From positions 2,666,001 to 2,730,000 of the forward strand of contig NZ_CP097218.1 of assembly GCF_023373525.1 (NCBI RefSeq): a stretch of DNA of 64,000 nt, written 5' to 3'. Below the pieces are notes generated by a model that was not told the DNA's origin, did not search any database, and saw nothing but the letters and a program-made list of their open reading frames with translations. Shown piece by piece: positions 17,501-24,903 of this stretch. The position numbers and the translations under genes are program-made. Origin of the DNA: Brachybacterium kimchii. GTDB lineage: Bacteria > Actinomycetota > Actinomycetes > Actinomycetales > Dermabacteraceae. Position 1 is the first letter of the stretch, and each line of letters opens with the position of its first letter.

Positions 17501-17922
17501 AGAAGGCCGACCGCGACGACATGGTCGCCCGCTTCCAGTCCACGCCCGGCGAACCCGGGGCGATGCTGCTGAGCCTGCGCGCGGGCGGCACGGGGCTCAC
17601 CCTCACCGCCGCCAACCACGTCGTCCACCTGGACCGCTGGTGGAACCCGGCCGTGGAGAACCAGGCCACCGACCGCGCCTTCCGCATCGGCCAGACCAAG
17701 GACGTGCAGGTGCGCAAGCTCGTGGCCGCGGGCACCGTCGAGGAGCGCATCGACAACGTCCTCGCCGAGAAGCAGACGCTCGCCGACCTCACCATCACCC
17801 CCGTCGAGAACGCCCTGGTCAACATGGATGCGGCGCAGCTGTGGGGCATGCTCGCGCTGTCCGACGGGGACGCGCCGGAAGGACAGGCCCCGGGCGAGCA
17901 GGCGGAGGGAGGCGGACGATGA
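14572..17922 (+). CDS. SNF2-family DEAD/DEAH-box ATPase
   Basis: Bacterial Swi2/Snf2 ATPase of 1116 residues, a double-stranded-DNA translocase class. Residues 1-580 form the SNF2-associated N-terminal region. The motor follows: motif I DDMGLGKT (Lys628), Ia PMSVVGSW, motif II DEAQ (750-753), motif III LTGTPVENRLSDLHAL, then the second RecA lobe with LLFTQFT, FLHGGVKKADRDDM, LLSLRAGGTGLTLTAANHV and the motif VI region DRAFRIGQ. An insert of about 40 residues between motifs I and Ia is Arg/Pro-rich. It is coupled by ATGA overlap to a SWIM-domain protein, a recurrent actinobacterial pair of unknown function, possibly in DNA repair or recombination control. Confidence 0.9.
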   Translation: MPLNRLHLVVDDDLGPALWVRVQVEGGGSRPAADLSGLLDEAPSGLADALSRALGRHEGTLRHRARVRGRTSEHRVPALPLDGEALLDVVGAIGRLVAARTGAGTEVAGQTGPSGPTGASDTGSEVAAVIGPLVEAGTSLRLSDQVIAMPDLLTAVVLDLHAERLVAARHLRVRIVERFGRPWARWSALEEDAQPLLHSLVDTRAREVFARHVASRRRAETETETSEDAAAKDPTALISSLSAPSADAPVRADVPTQRRMQAALDAFIDSGRARVHLSSTGSELVVRLHEPPLGTAWPLQTCLRDADGAVRPVADLRAVGDVGVEGAAEASAEVMRLAPTVRGAAVDDTGVDWLLTTAQASAFLAHDTGALEAAGVTVMLPREWTKQKTRLQAVVGEEEAEQEKTGSGVGMQAMARFDWKMSVGDVDLTEDEVAEIRAAQAELVQLRGQWVRLDSTTLRAAERFLDAFTARRRGRDGGESGPDGASGHHGERGSGGGGAAGAARRAPARRPDESRAPGRTEPIAASAGSMHWGDMFALLGSAQAEGLQVRLQADDAEPVPPRAGAPARGRSNGLRNLVPGGPGPLPLPQPERLDASLRGYQLEGLNWMWALHELGLGGILADDMGLGKTMQVLALLCREREPDPAAVAPEVRPARVRPRPGARSRTAGAGPAPGPTLLVCPMSVVGSWQREAARFAPDLAVHVHHGGDRIRDASFAEGAADVDLVITTYSLLDRDLEVLSQVRWHRLVLDEAQHVKNAGTAVAKAARALRAPHRLALTGTPVENRLSDLHALMETVNPGLLGSATSFQEHLAGPIEKDGDESALERLRALTSPFVLRRVKTDPSIISDLPAKIDMVRTVNLTPEQAGLYEALVGELMAQIDGADQNQRRTLVVSTLTKLKQVCNHPAHYLGDGSAILRDGQHRSGKLEYVDDLLGSAFADGEKVLLFTQFTTFGHMLVPYWRERFGREIPFLHGGVKKADRDDMVARFQSTPGEPGAMLLSLRAGGTGLTLTAANHVVHLDRWWNPAVENQATDRAFRIGQTKDVQVRKLVAAGTVEERIDNVLAEKQTLADLTITPVENALVNMDAAQLWGMLALSDGDAPEGQAPGEQAEGGGR

Positions 17923-18800
17923 GCATTCGCATGCGCTCGCGCCGCGGGCAGATCGGCGCCAGCTGGCAGGGCGCCGCCCTGCGCGAGTCCCTCGAGAGCG
18001 TGATCAGCAGCGGCCGCAGATCCGCCGGCAGGCGCCTCGCGCGCGCGGACCGCGTGCAATGGCTCGACGTCGCCCCGCGCCGCGCCCGCGCCGGAGTCCT
18101 CGACGACGACGGCACGATCTACGAGCCCGAGCTCGACGTCTCCGCGTTCGGCGCCGCCGACCGGCAGATCGTCGTCGACACCCTGCGCACCCACACCGAG
18201 CTGCCCGCGCTTCTGACCAGCGGCACCTACCCGCAGGCGATCGAGTCGGAGCTCGATGCGCACATGGCGACCCTGCTGCCGGGCAGCGCCTCCGAAGTCA
18301 CCCACGACTGCACCTGCCTGGATTGGCCGGGCCCGTGCGTGCACGTCGCCGCGCTCGCCTACGCGCTGGTCGAGGCGATCGACGAGGTCCCCGTGCACCT
18401 GCTGACACTGCGCGGCCTCACCCTCTCCGAGATCGCACAGCCCGTCGCGACGGGCAGGGGCGCACGGGCCCTCGCGGAGGCCGCGAGCCCGTCGGACGAC
18501 GAGCCCCCGAAGGACTCGTCTGTTGCGGGGGTCCCGTCGTCGGAAGATGCTTCGGGAGATGCGTCGGCGGGAAGCCCGTCGGCCGGTTCGTCATCGGCCG
18601 ACGGCGCGGCGGAGGGGACGGCGGGAGCGGAGCCTGCGGCGGAGGGGACGGCGGCCAGCCGTCCCGCGAGCTTCGATCCGGCGATCGCCGACCCGACCCT
18701 GCTGCAGGATGCGCTGGGAGAGGAGGCGTCCGCGATGCTCGTCTCGTTCTATGCCTCCGGCGCGGGTTCCGCACCGGACGAGACCGCCGGCGAGGACTGA
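17919..18800 (+). CDS. SWIM zinc-finger protein, SNF2 partner
   Basis: Protein of 293 residues translated by 4-nt overlap from the SNF2 gene. A basic N-terminus (MSIRMRSRRGQIGASW) is followed by an alpha/beta region. The SWIM zinc motif CxC-Xn-CxH appears as CTCLDWPGPCVH (about 128-139), which would bind zinc and DNA or protein. The last 100 residues are Ser/Ala/Gly/Glu-rich with repeats of ASAGSPSAGSSSADG type. Known elsewhere only as the co-occurring partner of SNF2 helicases. A strong hairpin follows. Confidence 0.85.
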   Translation: MSIRMRSRRGQIGASWQGAALRESLESVISSGRRSAGRRLARADRVQWLDVAPRRARAGVLDDDGTIYEPELDVSAFGAADRQIVVDTLRTHTELPALLTSGTYPQAIESELDAHMATLLPGSASEVTHDCTCLDWPGPCVHVAALAYALVEAIDEVPVHLLTLRGLTLSEIAQPVATGRGARALAEAASPSDDEPPKDSSVAGVPSSEDASGDASAGSPSAGSSSADGAAEGTAGAEPAAEGTAASRPASFDPAIADPTLLQDALGEEASAMLVSFYASGAGSAPDETAGED

Positions 18801-18837
18801 TCCCTGCTCGCCGCGCGTTCGGGTCCCGGAGAAGAAT

Positions 18838-18875
18838 CCGGGCCGGCGCGCAGAGGGGGTAGCGCGCCGGCCCGG
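18838..18875 (+). terminator. 14-bp GC-rich hairpin terminator
   Basis: CCGGGCCGGCGCGC and its perfect complement are separated by a 10-nt loop, 37 nt after the SWIM gene stop. No T-run follows. Confidence 0.75.
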
Positions 18876-19052
18876 CACTCAGGGAACCATCACGACACGA
18901 CAGCTGTGCCGGATCGGGACGAGGGGGTGTCCGTCACGAGAATCATGGAACTCCCCCGACGTGGGAAACCACTGGTGCTTCCCTGTGCATTCGCTATGTC
19001 GGGCGCTCCGACGCCGCAGATCGGCGGGTCCGCGCGCCGCGATCCGCACCCC

Positions 19053-19058
19053 TAGAGT
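19053..19058 (+). promoter_or_regulatory. -10 box of serine hydrolase gene, leaderless type
   Basis: TAGAGT ends 7 nt upstream of the ATG at 19066. Confidence 0.55.
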
Positions 19059-19065
19059 GGGAGCC

Positions 19066-20745
19066 ATGCCCCGCACCACGACCTCGCATTCCCCTGCCTC
19101 CGTCGGCCCCGCCGTCCTGCCCGACGAGGCGACGTCGCAGATCGACCGCCTCGCGCGCGACGCCGTCGATGAGAACCGCACCGCCGGTGTGGTCTGGGCG
19201 GTCGTCGGCGGCCACGACCACGAGACCCCCGTGCTCGCCGCCGGGGCCGCGGGCGAGCGCCGCCTGGTGGACGGCGAGCGCGCCCCGGACTCCGCGCCCA
19301 TGGACGTCGCGACGATCTCCCGGATCGCCTCGATGACCAAGTCCTTCACCACGGCGGCCGTGCTGCGACTGCGCGACGAGGGCCGCGTGCGCCTGGACGA
19401 TCCGATCTCCCGGCACGTGCCCGAGGCCGCACACCTCGACCCCGTCACCCCGGACTCCCCCGCGATCACCGTGCAGGACCTGCTGAGCATGTCCGCGGGC
19501 CTGGTCACCGACAACCCGTGGGGCGACCGCCAGGAGGCCATGACCCGCGAGGAGTTCGCGGCGATGCTCGCGGGCGGACTCGGCCACGTGCACGCCCCCG
19601 GCACCGGCTTCGAGTACTCCAACACCGGCTTCGCCCTGCTGGGCCGACTCATCGACGAGCTCACCGGCACCCCCTACGACCAGTACATCGCCGAGACCTT
19701 CCTGCGGCCCCTGGGCATGGAGGACACCGCCTTCTCCCGCGAAGGCCTGGACACTGCGCGCATCGCCACCGGTCACCGTCTGGCGGACCGCGAGGACCGT
19801 ACCCGCTTCGAGGCCGTCGAGTTCGACTCCCCCGGCGTCTACGGGGCGATGGCGGGCCTGTACTCGACCGTCTCCGACGTGGCGACCTGGGTGCGCTTCC
19901 TGGCCGCGGCCGACGCATCGGACGCCGCCGACCGCGACCAGTCGCTGCTGCGCACCTCCTCCCGCCGCGAGATGCAGCAGCTGCACCGCATCCAGGACAC
20001 TCCCGCACTGCCCGACGGGCCCGACGGCGTCTCCCCCGGATTCACGCACGTGCGCGGGTACGGCTATGGCCTCGTCGTCGAGCGCTACCCGGACCTCGGC
20101 GAGGTCGTCTCCCACTCCGGCGGCTACCCCGGGTACGGGTCCTTCATGGTGTGGCATCGCGACAGCGGCCTGGGCGTGGTGGTCCTCGCCAACAGCAAGT
20201 ACGCGCCCGCGACGCGGATCGCGATGGACGCCCTGCGGGTCATCGACGCGCAGGCGCCGCATCTGCTCGCGGCGCGACTGCCGACGGCCGCGCCGCGCAC
20301 CCTCGAGGCCGCCGCTGCGGCGCTGGACTGGCTGCGCGCGGGGATCGGGGCCGACGGGGCGGCGAGTGGGGCGCCCGGCGGCACGACCGGCGCGACGTCG
20401 GACGGGCTCGCCGACGGCGTCGCCGACACCTGGTTCGCCGACAACATGGACCTCGACATCTCTCGCGAGGAACGGCGCCGACGCCTCGCGAGAGCCCTGC
20501 AGAGCGCGAGGCTGGGGGCCGATGCCCTCGACGCCCTGCACGCCGAGGACGCCGAGGTGCTCTCGCGGGCGAGCGTGCGCTGGACCGTGGCGGGCGGCGC
20601 CGGGGACGGCGCGGGCGGCGACGATTCCGCCGGCCGGCGCAGGCTGCGCGTCACGCTGCTCATGGATCCGCGGGCCGATGCCCTCATCCAGTCCCTCGAC
20701 ACGGTGGCCCTCGACAGCACGGGCGCGCCGGTCACGGCCGGCTGA
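19066..20745 (+). CDS. Serine hydrolase, beta-lactamase/penicillin-binding-protein fold
   Basis: Class C beta-lactamase-like serine hydrolase (Pfam Beta-lactamase group), 559 residues. Catalytic motifs in order: SMTK (nucleophile Ser89, Lys92), YSN (Tyr184-Ser-Asn186) and HSGG (350-353). Residues 390-559 form a C-terminal extension with a Gly/Ala-rich linker and a small alpha/beta domain. No signal peptide or membrane anchor is visible, so it is likely cytosolic, which argues for an esterase or D-amino-acid-peptide hydrolase rather than a cell-wall enzyme. Start chosen by the -10 box 7 nt upstream. Confidence 0.85.
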   Translation: MPRTTTSHSPASVGPAVLPDEATSQIDRLARDAVDENRTAGVVWAVVGGHDHETPVLAAGAAGERRLVDGERAPDSAPMDVATISRIASMTKSFTTAAVLRLRDEGRVRLDDPISRHVPEAAHLDPVTPDSPAITVQDLLSMSAGLVTDNPWGDRQEAMTREEFAAMLAGGLGHVHAPGTGFEYSNTGFALLGRLIDELTGTPYDQYIAETFLRPLGMEDTAFSREGLDTARIATGHRLADREDRTRFEAVEFDSPGVYGAMAGLYSTVSDVATWVRFLAAADASDAADRDQSLLRTSSRREMQQLHRIQDTPALPDGPDGVSPGFTHVRGYGYGLVVERYPDLGEVVSHSGGYPGYGSFMVWHRDSGLGVVVLANSKYAPATRIAMDALRVIDAQAPHLLAARLPTAAPRTLEAAAAALDWLRAGIGADGAASGAPGGTTGATSDGLADGVADTWFADNMDLDISREERRRRLARALQSARLGADALDALHAEDAEVLSRASVRWTVAGGAGDGAGGDDSAGRRRLRVTLLMDPRADALIQSLDTVALDSTGAPVTAG

Positions 20746-20760
20746 CCGGGTCCGGGAGGG

Positions 20761-22101
20761 TCAGAGGAGGCTCACCAGGAGCACGGCTGTCGGCACTCCG
20801 ACCACGACCGCGAGGACGGCGCCGACGCCCGCTCCCAGGAGGGTGGCGCCGCGGCCGCTCGGCCTCGGCGCCGGCGCGTGGACCGGGGCCGGTCGCGCGG
20901 CCGTCCAGGCGGGAGCACCCGCGGGGGCAGCGGCAGGAGACCCTGGCTGCTCGCCCGTGCCGGCGGAGTGCACGCCCGGTGAGTGCGCGCCTGCTGAGCC
21001 GTGGGACGCGGGCCCCTGGCCCGCCGGCCCCTGCGGATGGCCGTCCACGAGCCTCTGACCTGCCGCGTTCCGCGGCGTGCCTCCGTAGGGGTAGGGGCCG
21101 TGGTCCTGCGGACCGCCCTGCGGGGCGACCGGCGCGGAGGGCCGGCCGTGTCCCTGCGGTGGGGTGAAGGCCTGCGAGACGCTGCCCTGGCGGATCTCCT
21201 CCATCGACGGGCCGGTGCGCGCGGGGGCCTCGGGGCGCTGCGCGCCCGGGGCGTCGGGCGGGAGCGGCGGCAGGGTGTCCGGGATGTGCAGGGGCGCGCC
21301 GTCGGCGAAGGCGAGCGGGAGGCCGGGAGGCACGCGCGGCAGGTCCCGGCGCACGCTCGCGGCGTCCTGGTAGCGGCGCTCGGGCTGCGGTTCGAGCATC
21401 CGTCGGATCACGGCGGCGAGCTTCGGGGAGACACCGCGCAGGCGTCGCGAGAGCTCCTCGGGTCGGAAGGCGCCGTCGCGCAGCGGGAAGGGCCCGTTGA
21501 GCGCGAACAGCACGACGACCCCGGCCGCATAGAGGTCGTGGCTGGGGTGCGGCTCGGCCATGGAGAACAGCTCGGGAGCCATGTACCCGGGGGTCCCGTT
21601 GATCATGCCCACGCTGGTGAAGCGCACATCGGTCTCGTGCACGGCGATCCCGAAGTCCGCAAGGCGCGAGTGCGGCAGATGCGGCCCGGTGGACTCGAGC
21701 ATGATGTTCGCGGGCTTCACGTCGCGGTGGATCCAGCCGTGGGAGTGGACGTGCGCGAGGCCGTCGAGCAGCTGGTCCAGCAGCACCACCACGGCGGGCT
21801 CGCCGAGCGGCCCCCGCGCACGGACCATCGACTCGAGGGTCCCGCCGCTGGCCAGCGGCATCGCGATCACCACGTGCTCGTCCTCGGCGCCCCAGCCGTA
21901 GGGGGTGAGCAGGTGGGGATGGTCGAAGCTCACGCCCTTCTCGCGCACGAAGCGCATGAGATCGGCCGAGTCCCGCTGACGCAGCACCTTCGCCGCGCAC
22001 AGTCGACGGGCCTTGGAGTCCCAGGAGCGCCAGACGGCGCCCGATCCGCCCTTGGCGATCAGGTCGATGAGCGCGAAGCGCCCCACGATGACGTCGGCCA
22101 T
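20761..22101 (-). CDS. Tail-anchored Ser/Thr protein kinase
   Basis: Hanks-type kinase of 446 residues. The Gly-rich loop is IAKGGSGAVW (15-24), the catalytic Lys38 lies in CAAKVL, the catalytic loop is HRDVKPAN (Asp127) and the metal motif DFG (Asp149). The APE motif appears as MAPELFS. Residues 270-420 are a Pro/Gly/Ala/His-rich linker, followed by one hydrophobic helix at the very C-terminus (about 423-446) with essentially nothing beyond it. There are no PASTA repeats, so unlike PknB it lacks an external sensor. ATG at 22101 has GGAGA upstream; a longer N-terminal extension is Arg-rich off-frame sequence and is rejected. Divergent from the small membrane protein gene. Confidence 0.85.
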   Translation of the reverse strand: MADVIVGRFALIDLIAKGGSGAVWRSWDSKARRLCAAKVLRQRDSADLMRFVREKGVSFDHPHLLTPYGWGAEDEHVVIAMPLASGGTLESMVRARGPLGEPAVVVLLDQLLDGLAHVHSHGWIHRDVKPANIMLESTGPHLPHSRLADFGIAVHETDVRFTSVGMINGTPGYMAPELFSMAEPHPSHDLYAAGVVVLFALNGPFPLRDGAFRPEELSRRLRGVSPKLAAVIRRMLEPQPERRYQDAASVRRDLPRVPPGLPLAFADGAPLHIPDTLPPLPPDAPGAQRPEAPARTGPSMEEIRQGSVSQAFTPPQGHGRPSAPVAPQGGPQDHGPYPYGGTPRNAAGQRLVDGHPQGPAGQGPASHGSAGAHSPGVHSAGTGEQPGSPAAAPAGAPAWTAARPAPVHAPAPRPSGRGATLLGAGVGAVLAVVVGVPTAVLLVSLL

Positions 22102-22161
22102 GTTCTCCGGTTCCCTCCGTGCTCCCGATCCGCGGCTCTGCCCGCGGCGGGAGCGCAGGTC

Positions 22162-22172
22162 CACAGTACGAT
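22162..22172. promoter_or_regulatory. Overlapping divergent -10 boxes
   Basis: The plus strand reads TACGAT (22167-22172) and the minus strand reads TACTGT (complement of 22162-22167). They share one base, so the kinase and the 22302 operon are probably transcribed from back-to-back promoters that cannot both be occupied. Confidence 0.4.
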
Positions 22173-22301
22173 GGATCGTGCGCGAGGTCAGCGCTCCCGG
22201 CGTGCCTGTGGACGTCCTCGAGCGCCGTGCGATCGCGCAGGACAGCAGCGCACGACACGGCGCGTCACCGCACGGCACCGCACAGCGAGAGGGGACGGCA
22301 C

Positions 22302-22601
22302 ATGGACTGGCTCGTGGACTGGCTGAGCGACCCCTCCGAGTTCGACCCGTTCGTGTTCGTCGTGCTGGTCGCCCTGACCGTCCTGCTCACCCTCGGAAGC
22401 ATCGTCTGGCTCGTGCTGGAGCGCGAGGAGCCGTCGACTCGGCGCGGCAGGCACGGCAGGTCCGACGGCGCCGCCGCGGAGGGCTCCTCGCCCCTCGCGC
22501 GGATCGCCGCGCGCAGCGAGCAGGAGGCCGCGCGCGTGCGGCGCGAGATGGACGCGGACTCCGGTCGCGGAGCCGACGTCCGAGGGGGCGCACGCCGATG
22601 A
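22302..22601 (+). CDS. Small single-pass membrane protein
   Basis: Protein of 99 residues: a Trp/Asp-rich N-terminus (MDWLVDWLSDPSEFD), one strong hydrophobic helix (about 17-39), then a basic and acidic cytosolic-type tail with a helical segment (ARIAARSEQEAARVRREM). No known family recognised. GAGAGGGG precedes the ATG. Its stop overlaps the following acetyltransferase (ATGA). Divergent from the Ser/Thr kinase, which may or may not be related to its role. Confidence 0.6.
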   Translation: MDWLVDWLSDPSEFDPFVFVVLVALTVLLTLGSIVWLVLEREEPSTRRGRHGRSDGAAAEGSSPLARIAARSEQEAARVRREMDADSGRGADVRGGARR

Positions 22602-23134
22602 GCGCAGATCCGAGGCCGGCCGCCGCGGCGTCGACCGCCGCTCCCCCGCGCATCCGGCTGGCCCTCGCCGAGGACGCTCCCGTGGTGCTCGGCATCCGCG
22701 ACGAGGCCATCCGCAGCTCCTCGGGCCTATGGATCGACGAGGTCCCGGAGTCCGTGTCCTCCCGCGCCTGGTTCGACGCCCACCTGGACCGCGGCTCGAT
22801 GCTCGTGGCCTCGGGGCCCGACGACGAGGTGCTCGGCTACGCGTGCTTCTCCCCGCTGCGCGACTACGCGGGCTACCGCTTCACCGGTGAGGACTCGATC
22901 TACCTGCTGCCCGCGGCGCAGGGGCGCGGAGTGGGCCGGGCCCTGCTCGGGGCCCTCGTCGCGCACGCCCGCGAGCACGGCATGCATTCCCTGGTGGCGC
23001 TCGTCGAGGCCGGCAACGTCGGCTCGATCCGCCTGCACGAGCGCTGCGGGTTCCACGAGGTGGGCCGCATGCCCGAGGCCGGCTTCAAGTTCGACCGCTG
23101 GTGGGACCTGGTCACGCTCCAGCTGCTCCTCTGA
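22598..23134 (+). CDS. GNAT-family N-acetyltransferase, phosphinothricin/methionine-sulfoximine type
   Basis: GNAT enzyme of 178 residues using acetyl-CoA. It resembles the PAT/MddA group: IRDEAIRSSSGLW near the N-terminus, the acetyl-CoA loop QGRGVGRALL (pyrophosphate-binding Q/RxxGxG/A) and NVGSIRLHERCGFHEVGRM. Such enzymes acetylate small amines such as methionine sulfoximine; the exact substrate is not inferable. Translationally coupled to the small membrane protein. Its 3' end overlaps the converging gene by 23 nt. Confidence 0.85.
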   Translation: MSADPRPAAAASTAAPPRIRLALAEDAPVVLGIRDEAIRSSSGLWIDEVPESVSSRAWFDAHLDRGSMLVASGPDDEVLGYACFSPLRDYAGYRFTGEDSIYLLPAAQGRGVGRALLGALVAHAREHGMHSLVALVEAGNVGSIRLHERCGFHEVGRMPEAGFKFDRWWDLVTLQLLL

Positions 23135-23774
23135 CCGCTCGGCGCCGCACCGGGATCGTCACGTGCGGGAGCACCCAGCCCACGATCGGGCCGATCGCGA
23201 TCGCGTACACGAAGGTGCCCACGCCCACCGGTCCGCCCAGCAGCCAGCCCGCGACCAGCACCGTCGCCTCGATGCCGAAGCGCAGCGGGCCGACGGGCCG
23301 TCCGGTGCGGTGGTGCAGGCCCGTCATCAGTCCGTCGCGGGGACCGGGCCCCAGGTGGGCGCCGATGTAGACGGCGTCGCTCACGGCGTTCAGCAGCACG
23401 CCGCCGACCATCATCGTGATCGCGAGCGGCAGGCCGTGCACGGGCGGGACGACGAACAGGGTGAGGTCGGTGGCCACGCCGACCCACAGCGCGTTGGCGA
23501 GGGTGCCGATTCCGGGGTGCTGGCGCAGCGGGATCCAGGCGGCCAGCACCAGGAAGCTCACCAGGATGATCACCGTGCCCACGCTCAGTCCGATGCGCTG
23601 GGAGATGGCCACGTGCAGCACGTCCCACGGATCCGCTCCGAGACCCGAGCGGATGAGCAGCGCGAGCGCGGCGCCGTATCCGGTGAGGCCCAGGAACAGG
23701 GAGAGCAGGCGCAGCGCGATGCGGTCCAGGTGGAACTGGTCGCGCAGGCTGACGTTCTCGAGAGCGGCGGGCAT
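23112..23774 (-). CDS. YczE/YitT-like integral membrane protein
   Basis: Membrane protein of 220 residues with five hydrophobic helices (approximately 20-40, 52-72, 80-98, 105-125 and 165-190). It carries the YczE-family segments GLGADPWDVLHVAIS, GIGTLANALWVG, and GAHLGPGPRDGLMTGLHHRTGRPV. Function in this family is not settled; B. subtilis YczE affects surfactin production. ATG at 23774 is the last in-frame ATG before the family-conserved start; upstream in-frame sequence is Arg-rich. It converges on the acetyltransferase with a 23-nt tail overlap. Confidence 0.82.
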   Translation of the reverse strand: MPAALENVSLRDQFHLDRIALRLLSLFLGLTGYGAALALLIRSGLGADPWDVLHVAISQRIGLSVGTVIILVSFLVLAAWIPLRQHPGIGTLANALWVGVATDLTLFVVPPVHGLPLAITMMVGGVLLNAVSDAVYIGAHLGPGPRDGLMTGLHHRTGRPVGPLRFGIEATVLVAGWLLGGPVGVGTFVYAIAIGPIVGWVLPHVTIPVRRRAVRGAAGA

Positions 23775-23836
23775 GCGTCCAGCATCCCAGGAATCCGCCC
23801 GTCGACGACGCGACGGCCCACGCTCCGCGGGGGAGG

Positions 23837-24814
23837 TCAGTGCGCGGCGGCGCGGCGACCTTCGTTCACGGGGGCGTCGAAGCCGAGGGCGTCGCGCACG
23901 AAGGCGATCTGGGCGCGGCGGGCGCGCTGGGCGGCGGGTCCGCGCCAGACCAGCGGGTAGCAGTGCCAGCCGCCGGGCTGCTCGAGGTAGGTGACCTCGA
24001 CGTCGGCGAGGCCGAGGGCGTCGCGCAGGCGCTGGGAGTCGCCGAGCAGCAGATCCTGGTCGCCGACGGTCAGGTGCACGGGCGGCAGGCCGTGGAGGTC
24101 GCCGTCGAGGGGGCTGAGCCGCGGGTCGTCGAGCGGGAAGCCGTCCGCGTACATGGCCGCGCAGCGCGCGAGCAGATCCGGGCGCACCGCGGGGTCCTTC
24201 TCGATCTGCGCCGTGCGCCGCGGGTCCTCGCCCGTGAGGTCCGCCCACGGGGAGGTCAGCAGCAGCGCCGAGGGCAGGGTCTCGCCGCGGTCGCGGAGGG
24301 CCTGGACCACGGCGAGCGCGAGCCCGCCGCCGGCGCTGTCGCCGGAGAGGACCCAGCGCGGGGAGACGGCGTCGAGGTCCTCGAGGATGCCGAGCACGCC
24401 CTCGACGGCGTCATCGTAGGCGGCGGGGTACGGCATCTCCGGCGCCATCCGGTAGTGCAGCATCGCGGCGGCCGCGCCGGTGCGCCGGCGCAGGTCCGAC
24501 AGCCAGTCCCAGTGGTTCTGGCTCTCGCCGTTCACGTAGGCGCCGCCGTGGAGATGGATGACGAGACCGGTGTTCGCGCGGGCACGGTCGATCCAGGTCA
24601 CGGGGATGCCGCGGTGGCGGGAGCGGGTGACCAGCGAGCGGTCGACGAGCTCGCGGTCGGGCTTGGTGGGGTGGTGGGTGCGGCGCACGTTGAGCTCGTA
24701 GAGGCCGATGGGCATCTGGGCGCTGATGAACGCGCCGACGCGCAGGGCGCGCGCCCCGGAGGCCTCCTCCTCGTCGACCTGCGGGACGGGGGTCTCGACG
24801 TGCATGGACTTCAT
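23837..24814 (-). CDS. Alpha/beta-hydrolase, hormone-sensitive-lipase-type esterase
   Basis: Carboxylesterase of 325 residues of the HSL/GDSAG family. The oxyanion motif is HGGAY (canonical HGGG, with Ala in place of the last Gly). The nucleophile elbow is GDSAGG, the acid lies in TVGDQDLLLGDS and the His in GGWHCY. A substrate such as a short-chain ester is likely, but no neighbour defines it. ATG at 24814 was chosen; a second in-frame ATG 9 nt later (MHVETPVP) is also possible. No signal peptide. Confidence 0.85.
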   Translation of the reverse strand: MKSMHVETPVPQVDEEEASGARALRVGAFISAQMPIGLYELNVRRTHHPTKPDRELVDRSLVTRSRHRGIPVTWIDRARANTGLVIHLHGGAYVNGESQNHWDWLSDLRRRTGAAAAMLHYRMAPEMPYPAAYDDAVEGVLGILEDLDAVSPRWVLSGDSAGGGLALAVVQALRDRGETLPSALLLTSPWADLTGEDPRRTAQIEKDPAVRPDLLARCAAMYADGFPLDDPRLSPLDGDLHGLPPVHLTVGDQDLLLGDSQRLRDALGLADVEVTYLEQPGGWHCYPLVWRGPAAQRARRAQIAFVRDALGFDAPVNEGRRAAAH

Positions 24815-24903
24815 GAGGGCATCTTCGCATGCGCTCTCGACCGCGCGGTGCGGACACCGCGTGATGCCGCGTGATGCCCTACCCGTCGGCCCCTGATCGG
24901 GTC

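Noticed and set aside
12960..17628. Very long minus-strand reading frames (up to about 1140 codons) opposite the MinD-like and SNF2 genes
   Set aside because: Content is Arg/Gly/His/Val-rich, without domains, and mirrors the strong G/C third-position bias of the plus-strand genes. The plus-strand proteins have clear ATPase motifs.
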